Assembly: GCA_029582165.1 (NCBI GenBank)
Contig: CM055882.1
Location: 15,757,001-15,821,000 of the forward strand
From: Portulaca oleracea
Taxonomy: Eukaryota; Streptophyta; Magnoliopsida; Caryophyllales; Portulacaceae
Direction: 5' to 3'
DNA length: 64,000 bases
Positions within the stretch are counted from its first letter, which is position 1, and each line of letters opens with the position of its first letter. The notes under the pieces are model-generated. The model saw only the letters and a program-made list of their open reading frames with translations, did no database searches and was not told where the DNA came from. This document shows, piece by piece, positions 22,438 through 33,018 of the stretch. Position numbers and translations under genes: made by a program.

Positions 22438-23669
22438 CGTTGCCCATTGACTTTGAATGTGTCGGTGGGCTCACTCTATACTTCCACAGCTCCATGGGGA
22501 TATGCTTTGATAACTTGGAATGGCCCGAACCACCGGGATTTCAGCTTTCCCGGAAATAATCTCAACCTCGAGTTGAATAAAAGGACCATTTCTCCTTCCT
22601 TGAACCTCTTTGGCAAGATGAACTTATCATGCCACTTCTTGGTCCTCTTCTTGTAGATCCTCGAACTCTCATAAGCTTGCAACCGTAGTTCCTCCAGTTC
22701 TTGCAATTGAAGTGTTTGCTTCTCACTGGTCGCATTGGCATCGAAATTTAGAGTTTGGATTGCTTAAAAGGCTCGATGCTCCATCTCTACGGGCAAATGG
22801 CACGAATTCCCATATACCAACCAGAATGGAGTAGTGCCAAGGGGAGTCTTGAACGCCGTGCGGTACGCCAACAAAGCGTCATCAAGATTCAAGGACCAAT
22901 CCTTTCGGGATCGATGAACCATCTTCTCTAGAATGCTCTTCAACTCGCTATTCGATAGCTCCACATGGCCACTTGTTTGAGGATGGTAAGGCGTTTCCAC
23001 CTTATGGAACACCCCATACTTTTCAAAAAAGCGTTTCAAGCGCTCGGTTGCAAAAGTGGGTGCCATTATCACTCAACAAGGCTCTAGGAGTGCCAAATCG
23101 AGTGAAAATGTTCTTCTTGAGGAACTTGATAACGACCCTTGAGTCATTAGTAGGAGATGAAATCGATTCCACCCATTTGGATACGTAATCCACAATAACA
23201 ACGATGTAAATGTTCTTGTGAGATGGGGGAAAGGACCCATGAAGTCTATCTCCCACACGTCAAAGAGCTCGATCTCTAAAATCCCGCTTGTGGCATCTCA
23301 TTCCTCTTAGAAATGTTGCCCGTCCTTTGGCACCGATCACATACGAGCACATACTACCCTGCATCCTTGGTGAGGGTCGGCCAATAGAAGCCGGCTTGCA
23401 ATACTTTGGAAGCAGTTTTGTCGGGGTCGAAATGTCCACCATAAGTAGTGGAATCGCAATGATGCAACACCCCTTGAACCTCCTCCTCTGGAATACATCT
23501 TTGATAAACCCCATCGGCACACAACTTGAAAAGAAGTGGTTCTTTCCATATATAGCTCTTCACCTCGAATAGGAACCACTTCTTTTATTGATATGAGAAA
23601 TCCGGTGGTATCACTCCACATACGAGGTAGTTGACGTAGTCGGCGTACCATGGAATGAATGGGGTACAT
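22438..23669 (-). pseudogene. Athila-like integrase, broken
   Basis: Integrase inserts the reverse-transcribed DNA into the chromosome. In element orientation the order is the zinc-binding N-terminus (frames at 23669-23340), the catalytic core starting [10 protein letters not shown] near 23250, [19 protein letters not shown] near 23060, then [17 protein letters not shown] near 22960-22930. The three acidic catalytic positions (D in IDFMG, D in SDNG, E in HVELSN) are all present. The C-terminal part contains [22 protein letters not shown] residues and ends near 22438 with FKVNGQRLKP. Two or three frameshifts separate the blocks, so no complete protein is encoded. Confidence 0.88.
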
Positions 23670-23803
23670 ACAACCATGAGCTTCTCTTCCGGAAAAGAGT
23701 CATCGATGGGGAGCTTCTCCTTCAGCACGTCCTCCAATCGAGAGAGATGATCGACCACCACGTTTTGTAATCCGGGCTTGTCTCAAATCTCCAAGTCGAA
23801 CTC

Positions 23804-25117
23804 TTAGAGCAATAACACCCAGCGAATGAGTCGAGGTTTAGAGTCCGACTTCTTCATAAGGTGTCGAATGGCGGCATGATCGGTGAACACAATCACCTTG
23901 GAGTTGATCAAGTATGGCCGAAACTTCTCCAAGGCGAAAACGACCGCCAAGAACTCCTTCTCCGTGGTGGCATAGTTGATTTGAGCCTCATCCAGAGTTC
24001 GACTCGCATAATAGATGGCGAACGGCTTGCCATCTCTCATTTGCCCCAAAACAGCCCCCAATGTATAATCTTTCGCATCACACATCACTTCAAACGGCAA
24101 ATTCCTATCAGGGGATTGCATAATGGGTGTGGTGATCAATGCTTCTTTCAACCTGTTGAAAGCACTCAAGCAAACATCATCAAATACAAAAGCCACATCT
24201 TTGAAAAGCAACCGGGTGAGAGGCCTAGCAATTTTAGAAAAATCCTTTATGAACCGTCGGTAAAAACCAAAACCAACGTGTCCAAGAAAACTCCTAACAC
24301 CCTTGACAAAGGTTGGAGGTGGTAGTCTTTCAACCACCTCAACCTTTGCTTTGTCAACTTCAATGCCTTTACTCGAAACAACATGACCAAGGACTACACC
24401 CTCTTGCACCATGAAATGGCACTTCTCCCAATTCAAAACCAAATTAACTTCTTCACAACGAGACAACACTTTAGCAAGATTTCTCAAACAATGATCAAAA
24501 GTACTACCATAGACTGAAAAATAATCCATAAAAACCTCCATAATATCCTCAATAAACTTAGAAAAAAATAGTCATCATACAACGTTGAAAAGTAGTAGGT
24601 GCATTACACAACCCAAATGGCATTTTCCTATAGGCAAAGGTGCCGCAAGGATATTTAAAGGTAGTCTTCTCCTGGTCACTAGGGTGGATAGGGATTTGGA
24701 AAAACCCAGAATACCCATCTAGATAGCAAAAGTAGGAATTATTCGCTAGTCTTTCAAGCATTTGGTCAATAAAGGAGAGAGGGAAATGGTCTTTACGGGT
24801 GGCATCATTCAGTTTGTGATAATCAATACACATCCTCCACCTCGTAACAGTCCTAGTGGGAATCAACTCATTGCTTTCATTTTTAACTACCGGCATTCCC
24901 CCCATCTTAGGCACAACATGCACTAGACTCACCCACTAATAGGGTAGATAATTCCAACATCAAGCAATTTCAAGACCTCCTTTTTTACCACCTCTTTCAT
25001 GTTAGGGTTTAACCTTCTTTGATTTTCTATGGTGGGTTTATAGTCATCTTCCATCAATGCTTCCACCGTTTTCATCGACCATGGAACTTTTGGGGATGCC
25101 TCAAGAGCTTCACACAA
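23804..25117 (-). pseudogene. Athila-like reverse transcriptase and RNase H, broken
   Basis: RT copies the genomic RNA and RNase H removes it. Blocks in order: NPNMKEVVKKEVLKLLDVG (25025-24960), WRMCIDYHKLNDATRKDHFP (24845-24790), YCYLDGYSGFFQI-type finger at about 24720, and FAYRKMPFGLCNAPTTFQR (24640-24580). After a frameshift in a T run near 24560 comes [19 protein letters not shown]. That last motif normally reads F-M-D-D; here the second catalytic aspartate is tyrosine, so the enzyme was inactive even before the frameshifts. RNase H follows ([51 protein letters not shown]) down to about 23810. Confidence 0.92.
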
Positions 25118-25329
25118 TAGGCAACCTCGGGATCGTGATCTTGAGTTGTACTGTTAGACAACAAACAACGCCAAAGAGGATCGTGAGAACAAGTGTTAGT
25201 GCTATCTTCCCTAAGAATGGAATCAAGGATATCCACTCTAAGGCAATCATCAACAAATGCAGGGAATTTAGCAGCTTCAAACAGATTAAACTCAGCTTTC
25301 TCACCTCCTATACAAAAAGACGTCCTACC

Positions 25330-25723
25330 ATTTTTCACATCAATGCAACACCAATTGTAGCCATAAAAGATTTACCAAGAATAATAGGGGTACGGGTGTC
25401 TTCCTCCATCTCAAGAATAACAAAATCAACAGGAACAAAGAAACTACCCGACTTAATGGGAACATCCTCTAAGATTCCTACGGGAAACTTGACCGATCGG
25501 TCGACCAATTGGAGGGAAATGGTAGTGGGCTTTAGTTCACCCATACCAAGTTTTTGGAACAAAGAGAGAGAGGCATAAGACTCACACTAGAACCAATATC
25601 ACATAATGCACGATCAATGGAAATCTTTCCGACTTCACAAGGAATGGTGAAGCTACCGGGATCCTTAAGCTTCGGGGGAAGCTTATTTTGGAGCACGGCG
25701 CTGCACTGTTCCGTCAATGCCAC
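25330..25723 (-). pseudogene. Athila-like aspartic protease, broken
   Basis: The retropepsin-like active-site region reads ALCDIGSSVSLMPLSL at about 25610-25560, where family members have D-[TL]-G-[SA]-S. The flap and second half follow: VPVDFVILEMEEDTRTPIIL, then GKSFMATIGVALM at about 25430-25335. One frameshift separates the halves. It cleaved the gag-pol polyprotein in the ancestor. Confidence 0.8.
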
Positions 25724-25737
25724 TGTCTCATGCTCTT

Positions 25738-27554
25738 CTAACTTCCTTTGTTTGTCAAAATTTCTTTCAAAAACTTAGCGTAGGAAGGCATTTGAGATAG
25801 GGCATTGGTGAAGGGAATATTAATGTGGAGTTTCTTGAGGACCTCCAAGAACTTTCTGAATTGTTTATCACTCTTAGCCTTAGCCAATCTTTGAGGGAAA
25901 GGCAAACGTGGAGTGTAAACTCTTTGGGGAATTCTCGTTGCATCCTTAGGAACTTCCTTCTCGCCGTGCACATCAATATCAGTTACATGTTCTTTATAAG
26001 GTACATTTACCTCTCCATGCACACCAACATTGACATCATTCACATTCACATCACTGACAACATTCTCAACGTCAATCACATTCTCAACAACAACATCATG
26101 CACATCAACAACAACATGATCATCACACATAGCCCAAGGCCCTGCCAATTGCGTCCCACTCCTTAAGGTTATGGCATTACATTGGTCCTTTGGGTTCGCT
26201 ACAGGTTGGCTTGGAAGCTTTCTTGGAGGAGTAGAAGAAGCACTAAGTTGGCTAGCAATATGAGTCTCAAGCATTTTGTTATGAGTTGCCAACTAGTCAA
26301 CCTTATTAACTAAAAGCTTGATGGTCTCTTCTTGCTGACGTTGAGCAAACATCATACGTTCCAACATCGTCTCCATGTTAGGCTTTTGGGGGTGTTTGTT
26401 GAGGTTGGGGTTCGGCCTATTGTCTTTGAAAACAGGGTGGTCTTTAGGCTTGTTTTTGTTGTGGACCTGTGGGATTGTTATTCCAATAGGAAAAATTAGG
26501 ATGGTATCTCAATCTTGGGTCGTAGACATTAGAGTATGGGTCAAAGTTCTGCCTTGGGTTTCCAATGTAATTGGCCTGGTCCGAGGTCTCAGTACTAGCT
26601 AACCCATTAGGACAAAACATGGTCTCATGCTCAAATGAACTACAAAAAGCACATGGTTGGGGAGGATTGGCATTCACATTCAAGCGGTCTATCTTTTGAG
26701 TCACAACATCTATTTTAGCAATTAAAATAGAAATAGCATCAATTTCAAGCTTACCTCCCGTTCTCGAGGAACGGGGTTTGGACCATTGATGACTGTTAAA
26801 CGCCATTTGCCCGATCGAAGTGTAGAGCACATCGACCGACTTGCTCATGATGTTCCCCCCAGTTACGTTGCTGCGAGAATCATCGCCCTCAACTGGTCGT
26901 GCACTCCATTGTAGAAGGCCTGGATGGGCACCCATGGCTCAAAACCATGTTGTGGACACTGGCAAAGTAAATCCTTGAACTACTCCCAAGCGTCGTACAG
27001 GTTCTCGTCCGGATCTTGCACAAAAGTGGATATTTGGTTTCGCAGGCTCGTCAGCTTACTCGGCGGGAAGTATTTAGCAAGGAATGCGCTCGCCAGCTGA
27101 TCGAAAGTAGTGATGGAGTTTGCCGGAAGGGAGTCTAGCCACTCCCATGCCCTTCCCTCAAGTGAAAACGAAAACAACCGCAACTTGATTGCATCCGGTG
27201 AGGCCCCATTCGCCTTAAACGTATCTGGCGCAAAATACGAAGATGTCGGTTGGGGTCCTCACTAGGGAGGCCACGGAAAGGCGTAGCTCGAACCAGATTG
27301 ATCAAGGAGTTCTTCAACTCAAAGTCATTATCGGCGATGTTGGGAGCGTTGATGGTTGTAGGAAGATTGCTAACATTCGGAGTCATGTATTGGCCGAGCG
27401 TCTTTCGTTGTTCTTCTTCAACGGCCATTCTTGATTGCGATGTAGATTTCGCTTCTTGCGTCTTGCTAGGTTCCTCTATTCGCAGTCTCTTCAAGCGTGA
27501 ATGGAGAGTACGTTCAATCTCGGGATCGAACTCAAACTCCAGAATCTTTCGCAT
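25738..27554 (-). pseudogene. Athila-like gag, broken
   Basis: Gag forms the virus-like particle. The start at 27554 (MRKILEFEFDPEIERTLHSR) matches the plus-strand copy (PKEFSFEYDPEIE). Capsid-type motifs follow: NDFELKNSLINLVRATPFRG, EDPNRHLR, LFSFSLEGRAWEWLDSLPAN, LASAFLAKYFPPSKLTSLRN and DPDENLYDAWE. A zinc knuckle with intact C-x2-C-x4-H-x4-C spacing (CAFCSSFEHETMFC) is at about 26650-26610, then HPNFSYWNNN. The last part (26292-25738) includes a basic/proline linker, a valine/asparagine-rich repeat of VDVENVV-like units and QFRKFLEVLKKLHINIPF. Four or more stops or shifts are present. Confidence 0.9.
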
Positions 27555-27699
27555 ACACTAAGAGTACCTAGCAAAAACAAGAATGAAACACAATCAAGAT
27601 CAAGAAACGATCACAAGAAAGGGAAAGAAAAATTTTAAAAAAAACAGCTTAGTCAATTTGAGAGTCTTCGCTTAATGGTTACTAGGGACAAAGTCTGCG

Positions 27700-27717
27700 G
27701 CGACGGCACCAAAAACT
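27700..27717 (-). other. tRNA primer-binding site of the Athila-like element
   Basis: In element orientation AGTTTTTGGTGCCGTCGC follows the LTR end CTGTCA directly. The plus-strand element has AGTTTTTGGCGCCGTTGC at the same place (46711-46728), a primer site shared by many Athila/Tat-type elements. Confidence 0.85.
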
Positions 27718-29017
27718 TGACAGGGCCGCAAGCGCACGGGTACTATGTAGCACGTCAAGGTTGATCCCACAGGGACTTAGTCTAGTAACGCAATGAACTA
27801 TCCCTCGACTTAATTGCTAAGCCAATCGAGTTCTTGGTGTTTTTGCTGATTTCTAATAAACTATTAAAGCTAAGGTTAACAGAAAGAGTTAAGTCTAGGG
27901 TAATTCAATGGATGAGGACTTCCTGGGTTTTACTCACCTAACAACGGGGACTGAAAAAAACAGGTCACAGCTTGTGCAAGAAATAAATTAAACGAATCAA
28001 GAATCGACAACCTCTAAATTCTATCGCCCTTTCGATGCTAAATAGAATTATTCTAAACAACCTAATCAACAACTTTCGTATGCCTCTTAGGTTAAGCAGA
28101 ATTGAAGGTCTCAAAAAGTCAGGTTATCTAATTGATTCCCTAGTTTACTACTCCTTTCTCAACTTTCGTAAGCTTAGGTAGACAGGTTGGTAGTCAGATT
28201 ACTCTAATTCACCTTTCAGTACTTCTCACGTTAATCTCAGAATTACAAGAATCCAAGGCCTTAAGAACACTCATAAGCATGAAAAACGCACCCTTCTATT
28301 GATTCAATCAAGAATTCAAACACAAACTAAAACATTCTAATCAAACACCATAGTTTCGGTTCATAAAACCTTAGAAAGAACGAAATCTACTCACGGATAG
28401 TCATTGAAAACAACAAATGCGTTCTAACATGATAATCAATTCTTGAAACTAAGAAAGAAATGCGAAAAGAGTAAAGCAAACACTGAGGCGAATTCCGTAG
28501 AGTCTCTCGATCTCCGGGGCGGAAATTTCTTCACGAGTGTTGCACGCTTCATCTCGAATCACAATTCTTGGAAATCTTCGAACCGATTCGCAATGAATGG
28601 AGGTGTTTTTGTGATGAATTACTCAAGAAGCTCTCTCTTTTTTCTCAGAATAACTGACGAACGACGCTCCCTTTTCTCTCCCCCTTTTATCTGCTGGAAA
28701 AATAACCGCCAAAGCACGTCTCCAGCGGCCACCACAGGCAGCCCGTGGTGGGCACGGCCTGGCGCTTCTTTGGTCGGTTTCTCCTGAAATTTATGCCACG
28801 GGTTGATCAACAGTGGTTGATGCCCGTGGTGCCCTTGGTCTTGCCAAATTTGTTCCTAAAGTCGGCTTTTTGCTTCTGAATCTGTAAATCAACACCAAAA
28901 ATGCAAAGACCAAACATAAATAGAGAAATGGGGGAGATTATACACATTTTTGGCCTAAATCTACCATGATTATTCTTCTAAAGCACCTAGAAATAAGTGC
29001 AAGTAACGCACTTATCA
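27718..29017 (-). repeat. 5' LTR of the minus-strand Athila-like element
   Basis: About 1,300 bp, from TGATAAGTGCGTTACTTGC at 29017 to GCGGCCCTGTCA at 27718. It is nearly collinear with 16522-17841. The main difference is a short deletion within the CCACCAC...CCGTGGTGG palindromic stretch near 28735. Confidence 0.93.
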
Positions 29018-29300
29018 GCTAGCCAAACAGGAATGAAGAATTTTGAAAATGATGACTCTTGAAAACTTACTCAGGTTCATAAAGCTAACATATATTGTTT
29101 TCTAAGTCCCCTTTGGCAATTGTCCAAGCTACTCTTAGATGAGAAAATGGGTTGCTAAATCTATATCTATATTAAAAGAAGGATTAATATGGAGGGTTGT
29201 TACTGGGGTTCATAAAGCTAATTATGTACTTAGCCATCATAAAAATTTAAAACAATTAGAACAAAAGTCTGCTGGTTCCTGTAACTATTTTTAGCCATAT
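29018..29300 (+). pseudogene. L1-type LINE ORF2 fragment, right half
   Basis: This continues the LINE interrupted at 16521. After the GCTAG duplication the sequence reads LAKQE-RIL, then KSPLAIVQATL, and a GLIWRVVTGV-like block at about 29173-29205, the usual LAKQ-WR...G-RW-IGNG order of plant LINE ORF2 C-termini, with several frame changes. No 3' tail is seen. Confidence 0.65.
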
Positions 29301-29968
29301 GGCTTCATAGTATGAGTAGTGGGAGAGCAAAAAGATATTGCAAATGGAGTTCTTAAAAAATTTCAACGCGATTAAGAAAAAGTTTAGCTCCCAATGAACT
29401 CCCCAAAACCTAGGATTATTCGTGTTGTTAAAACAAGTGACAACCCATTTTACTAAGACCAAGGACATTAAATTATTGGCTTATTGTAAGCTTTCAATAG
29501 TTGTCTTACATGTGGCTGCTACTTCGGTTTTGAAGAAGTTACCCCAAATTAAGTTAAGTAAACATAAAATAAATTACTCCTTACCCTTCTTTTAACTAAC
29601 ACTTGGATTTTTATATTAAAAATCATCATTTAATATTTACACAAAATTGATATTATTAAATTCGTAATAAATAAATATATTATTAAAAAGAATGATATTA
29701 TATTTATAGAATTATGATGTGAGAAGTTATTTATTAGAAATAAACCTCAAAATATACAAAAATTAAATATAAAAAATAGAGAATTAATTAATGGTTACTC
29801 CCTTTATCCTCTTTTAAATGATGTTTGAAAGGCTAAGGGGAAAATTAACGATGTAAAATTTTATCAGATAATTAATAAGATAATTACTTAAATACTCTTA
29901 ATTAAAATTAATTTTTAATATTAGTTTAATGAACATTATGAATAAAATAAGAAAAAAATATCAATATA
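29301..29968. other. AT-rich stretch, possible Stowaway remnant
   Basis: No gene. TACTCCCTTTATCCTCTTTT at about 29796 resembles a Stowaway end without a partner before the next element, so it may be a truncated copy. Confidence 0.5.
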
Positions 29969-30198
29969 CTACCTCCGTTCCAATTTCTGTCATTTTAACT
30001 AATTTTTACAAAACCAAGAAACATTGGAAATGAGGTGAAAAATTTATCAGTTGACCGAATTACCCTTATAAAATATGTGCACACAAAATGAAAACTATTG
30101 AAATTCTAAATAAAGTAATTTATTATTTTATTAGTGGCAAAATGGAAATGACAATGGCTTGAATTGTAAATGTGACAAACAAAATGGTACTAAAGAAT
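29969..30198. mobile_element. Stowaway MITE, diverged right end
   Basis: The left terminus CTACCTCCGTTCCAATTTCT follows TA at 29967-29968. The right side (GACAAACAAAATGG...) is a weak complement and ends against TA at 30199-30200, which is also the left TA of the next element. It is probably a Stowaway of about 230 bp. Confidence 0.65.
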
Positions 30199-30359
30199 TA
30201 CTCCCTTCCATATTAATTGACACTTAACCTAACTTTTTTTGTTTAAAATAATTGTCACTTTCCATTTCCCAATACCTAATTTAATTATTGTAACTTTAAT
30301 AATTATGTTAATTTTTTACTTTTTCAATCAATAAAAACTACTCTTACTCACATTCTTTC

Positions 30360-30680
30360 ATTATCTATCGAGTCGTCAAAAAGATTCAACAAAAGACAGA
30401 AACAAATCCACTATCTGTTTTACGTCAAGCAATACGTGGAGTAACTCCCGATATAGTAGTAAAAGCAAGACGTGTAGGCGGATCGACTCATCAAGTTCCC
30501 ATTGAAGTAGGATCCACACAAGGAAAAGCACTTGCCATTCGTTGGTTATTAGGGGCAGGCCGAAAAACGTCCGGGTCAAAATATGACTTTCAAATTAAGT
30601 TCCGAATTAGTGGATGTTGCCAAAGGAAGTGGCGATGCCATACGCAAAAAGGAAGAGATTCATAAAATGGCAGAGGCAAC
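30360..30680 (+). pseudogene. rps7: Plastid rps7 fragment in nuclear DNA
   Basis: The translation matches the C-terminal two thirds of plastid ribosomal protein S7: [20 protein letters not shown], then [20 protein letters not shown], then [18 protein letters not shown] shift near 30578 is followed in another frame by [20 protein letters not shown] and HKMAEA. The start codon and first third, and the last few residues, are missing. It is a promiscuous organelle DNA fragment, not an expressed gene. Confidence 0.92.
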
Positions 30681-30886
30681 TTTTTTTTGGATTTGGATCA
30701 ACAAAAATTTTTTTGATAAATCTATTTACAATCATGATCGAAACAAATCAAGAAATGATTGATACAACAAATAAAAATCAAATTAAGTTTAGATCGAGTA
30801 TAAAAAAATCACTTTTGTGTTTTAATTTTAATAATAATATTAACAAGAATTCAAAAAGTCATTTTGATTTATCTTTTTTGTCACAA
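30681..30886 (+). pseudogene. ycf1: Probable plastid ycf1 fragment
   Basis: Two frames give [20 protein letters not shown] then, after a frameshift and a stop, IKFRSSIKKSLLCFNFNN and HFDLSFLSQ. The lysine/asparagine/phenylalanine-rich character and the LSFLSQ block fit plastid Ycf1 (a component linked to the plastid protein import apparatus). The assignment rests on recognition of the translated style and motif, so it is less certain than rps7. Confidence 0.6.
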
Positions 30887-31012
30887 TCCGCGATTTCTCT
30901 CGAGTTGTAATCCAATACACAAATCAATTGGTTCTGTCAAGCTAGCTATATGCTGTGTATTGTCAACTATTTCGACATTAGGTGGCAAGATGATATCTTG
31001 AGCACTACTCCT
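30887..31012 (-). pseudogene. rpoA: Plastid rpoA fragment in nuclear DNA
   Basis: On the minus strand the translation is [20 protein letters not shown] followed by [19 protein letters not shown], a stretch from the N-terminal domain of the plastid-encoded RNA polymerase alpha subunit. It is in opposite orientation to the two preceding plastid fragments and joined directly to them. Confidence 0.85.
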
Positions 31013-31316
31013 TCATATCCGAAAAAACACATTGGAAAATAGTGTTATCTAATTATGTGGGTAGTTTTTTTAGTTAAATCTTGGTATGCGAAAAATTTTG
31101 AAATATGTCAATTAATATGGAATAGAGAGAATAGTTATTACAACAAACAAATTGGGACATAGGTAATATATTGTTAAATTATAAAGTGAAACATTGTATG
31201 AAATAAAAAATTTAATTAAACCCTATATAAACGAAAACAAAGACGATAGATTGAACACAAGAATTCCATTGGGCCTAAGTCTTTGTGATGAACATTCTTA
31301 AATAATTACAGTTGTA

Positions 31317-31565
31317 CTACCTCCGTCCCATACTGTTTGTCCATCCAACTATATTGAAAAGTCCAATGGTCATGGGAAATGGGGTGAAAAATGAGTAATG
31401 TACCATAATTGTCCTTACTTTTTTCATGTGAAAAAAATAAAAAAGAAACAAAAGAGCATTTATTAGGGGTATAATAGGAATTACAATCATTGGAATTATA
31501 AAATGGACAAACATTTTGGGAAAACGGAGTTAGGTAGATGGACAAACAATTTGGAACGGATGTAG
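31317..31565. mobile_element. Stowaway MITE, 249 bp
   Basis: The left end CTACCTCCGTCCCATACTGT and right end GGAACGGATGTAG are inverted repeats flanked by TA (31315-31316, 31566-31567). A second copy of the right-end motif (GGACAAACATTTTGGGAAAA) lies 50 bp further in, suggesting a partly duplicated end. Confidence 0.88.
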
Positions 31566-31567
31566 TA

Positions 31568-32008
31568 CTAGTACTATAAATATCACCTTTTTTGCATTAA
31601 AGGAACAAATATATTGGCGCTAAGATCTATACATTTTTCATTAAAATTGTCACCTTTTAATTTCCTCCAAAATATTTATATTTCTCTAATTAAAAATTTT
31701 ATTATACTTGAAAAAAATTTCAAATATGATAATTGAAAAATTAAAGTTATTGATTTAACTAAAATAAATCTTTTTTTATTTGTTCCCTTTTGTATTCTCT
31801 ACTTTTTATCGATGTGAGCGCACTAACCTGGTCATATAATAGTAAACAAATCGTAAAATGAAAAATGTTAAAGTAAAAATGTTAAGACATTTGAGAAACT
31901 AAAAGATGAAACTAAAAAGGAAAAATAATGAATAATCGGTAATTAAACACTAACTTACTCCACCATATTACTATCAACAACTTATAATTATTTGTATATT
32001 TTCGTACA
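31568..32008. other. AT-rich stretch, no gene found
   Basis: AT-rich sequence without coding or repeat structure that I can support. Confidence 0.5.
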
Positions 32009-32354
32009 AAAAATTACTCGGAGGTACCCTAATTTTTGGTGAAATGTTTTTCAAGTGCTTTAACTTTTCAAAACTCATTTTGGAGTAACATTAGTTTTTG
32101 TGTTGGTATTTATTAGGTGTTTTTCCGGTCATCAATTTAGCTAAGTGACCGAAATACCCTTGTTCTTCATTTTTGAAGAAATACCCTTGAAGAAGAAAAA
32201 TAAGGGTATTTTGGTCACTTAATAAAATTGATGGCAGGAAAAGCACCAAATAATTACCAACCTAAAAATTAAGGGTACCTCAAAATGAGTTTTGAAAAGT
32301 TGGGGTACTGAAAAATAGTTTCCCCAAATATTAGGGTATCTCCGAGTAATTTTT
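32009..32354. mobile_element. Foldback MITE, 346 bp
   Basis: Nearly the whole element is one inverted repeat. The left arm starts AAAAATTACTCGGAGGTACC and the right arm ends with its imperfect complement. Matching blocks (TTTTCAAAACTCATTTT, AAGTGACC-AAATACCCTT) run to a small central loop near 32170. I could not find a convincing target duplication, so the superfamily is open. Confidence 0.8.
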
Positions 32355-32455
32355 ATTTTCTTATCAACACACCAAATCGATGGTATTTCGTGAAATTAAT
32401 TGTGATAGCACAAAAATATTTCAACCATGACAATCTCGACTAAGGGATTAAAAAC

Positions 32456-33018
32456 AAAGGTTTTTGGATGCTAATATACTTAACTTTTGGGGTATTGGAC
32501 AATAATGCATTGAACTTTGACATTGGACAATAATACACAGTACTTTGGGGGATGTTGAACAATAATACACTCAGAACGATTTCGGCAGTGACTGACTTGG
32601 TGGCGATTCTAAGTAGCATGTAAAGGAGATAAATTGATCCAAAAATATTTAAATTTATGACATGTCAGCTAATCTACACATAAGCAAAGAGATTCAACTT
32701 TGAAAAAAGAGTAAAAAAACATAAAATCACATTTGTTTAAACGTGGTTCCGCCGAGTGATTGTTGTTGTAATTGTACAAAATCACATTTGCTTGTGTAAA
32801 TTAGCTGACATGTCATAAATTTAGATATTATTTCGCTTATTCATCTTCTCGGTCTGTCATATAAGATCGCCACCAAGTCAGCCACCGTTTAAATTATTTC
32901 GGGTGCATTATTGTCCAACACCCCTCAAAATTCAGTGTATTATTGTTCAAGGTCAAAGTCTAGTGCATTATTGTCCAATACCCCAAAAGTTCAGTATATT
33001 AACATCCAAAAATCCTTT
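32456..33018. mobile_element. Foldback MITE, 563 bp
   Basis: Inverted repeats of about 250 bp start AAAGGTTTTTGGATGCTAAT and pair with the complement of the right end. Internal blocks TTTGGGGTATTGGACAATAA, TGACTTGGTGGCGAT and TGACATGTCAGCTAAT are all mirrored. Copies of the motif TTGGACAATAAT repeat about every 35 bp in each arm. Confidence 0.82.

Larger units (their letters stand above)
16522..29017 (-). mobile_element. Athila-like Ty3/gypsy retrotransposon, 12.5 kb
   Basis: An LTR retrotransposon on the minus strand with both LTRs, primer site, polypurine tract and the full gene order gag-PR-RT-RNase H-integrase followed by an env-like ORF, the Athila arrangement. It is flanked by the perfect 5-bp target duplication GCTAG (16517-16521, 29018-29022) and splits a LINE pseudogene. 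All genes carry frameshifts or stops, but the order is complete and the two LTRs are very similar by eye, so it decayed after a moderately recent insertion. It has no autonomous coding capacity now. Confidence 0.95.
30201..31131. mobile_element. Stowaway MITE enlarged by a plastid DNA insertion
   Basis: The ends CTCCCTTCCATATTAATTGA (30201) and the complement of TTCTCTCTATTCCATATTAA (ending 31131) match and are flanked by TA. Stowaways are normally under 300 bp; this one spans 931 bp because about 650 bp of plastid-like sequence sits in the middle. Removing that sequence leaves an ordinary-sized MITE of roughly 280 bp. Confidence 0.75.

Noticed and set aside
23861..24325. 154-codon plus-strand ORF
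   Set aside because: Antisense to clear RT/RNase H motifs.
25057..25578. 173-codon plus-strand ORF
   Set aside because: Antisense to the Athila-like protease and RT start.
30201..31131. Functional nuclear copy of plastid rps7
   Set aside because: The fragment lacks its start, is frameshifted near 30578 and is fused to other plastid scraps.
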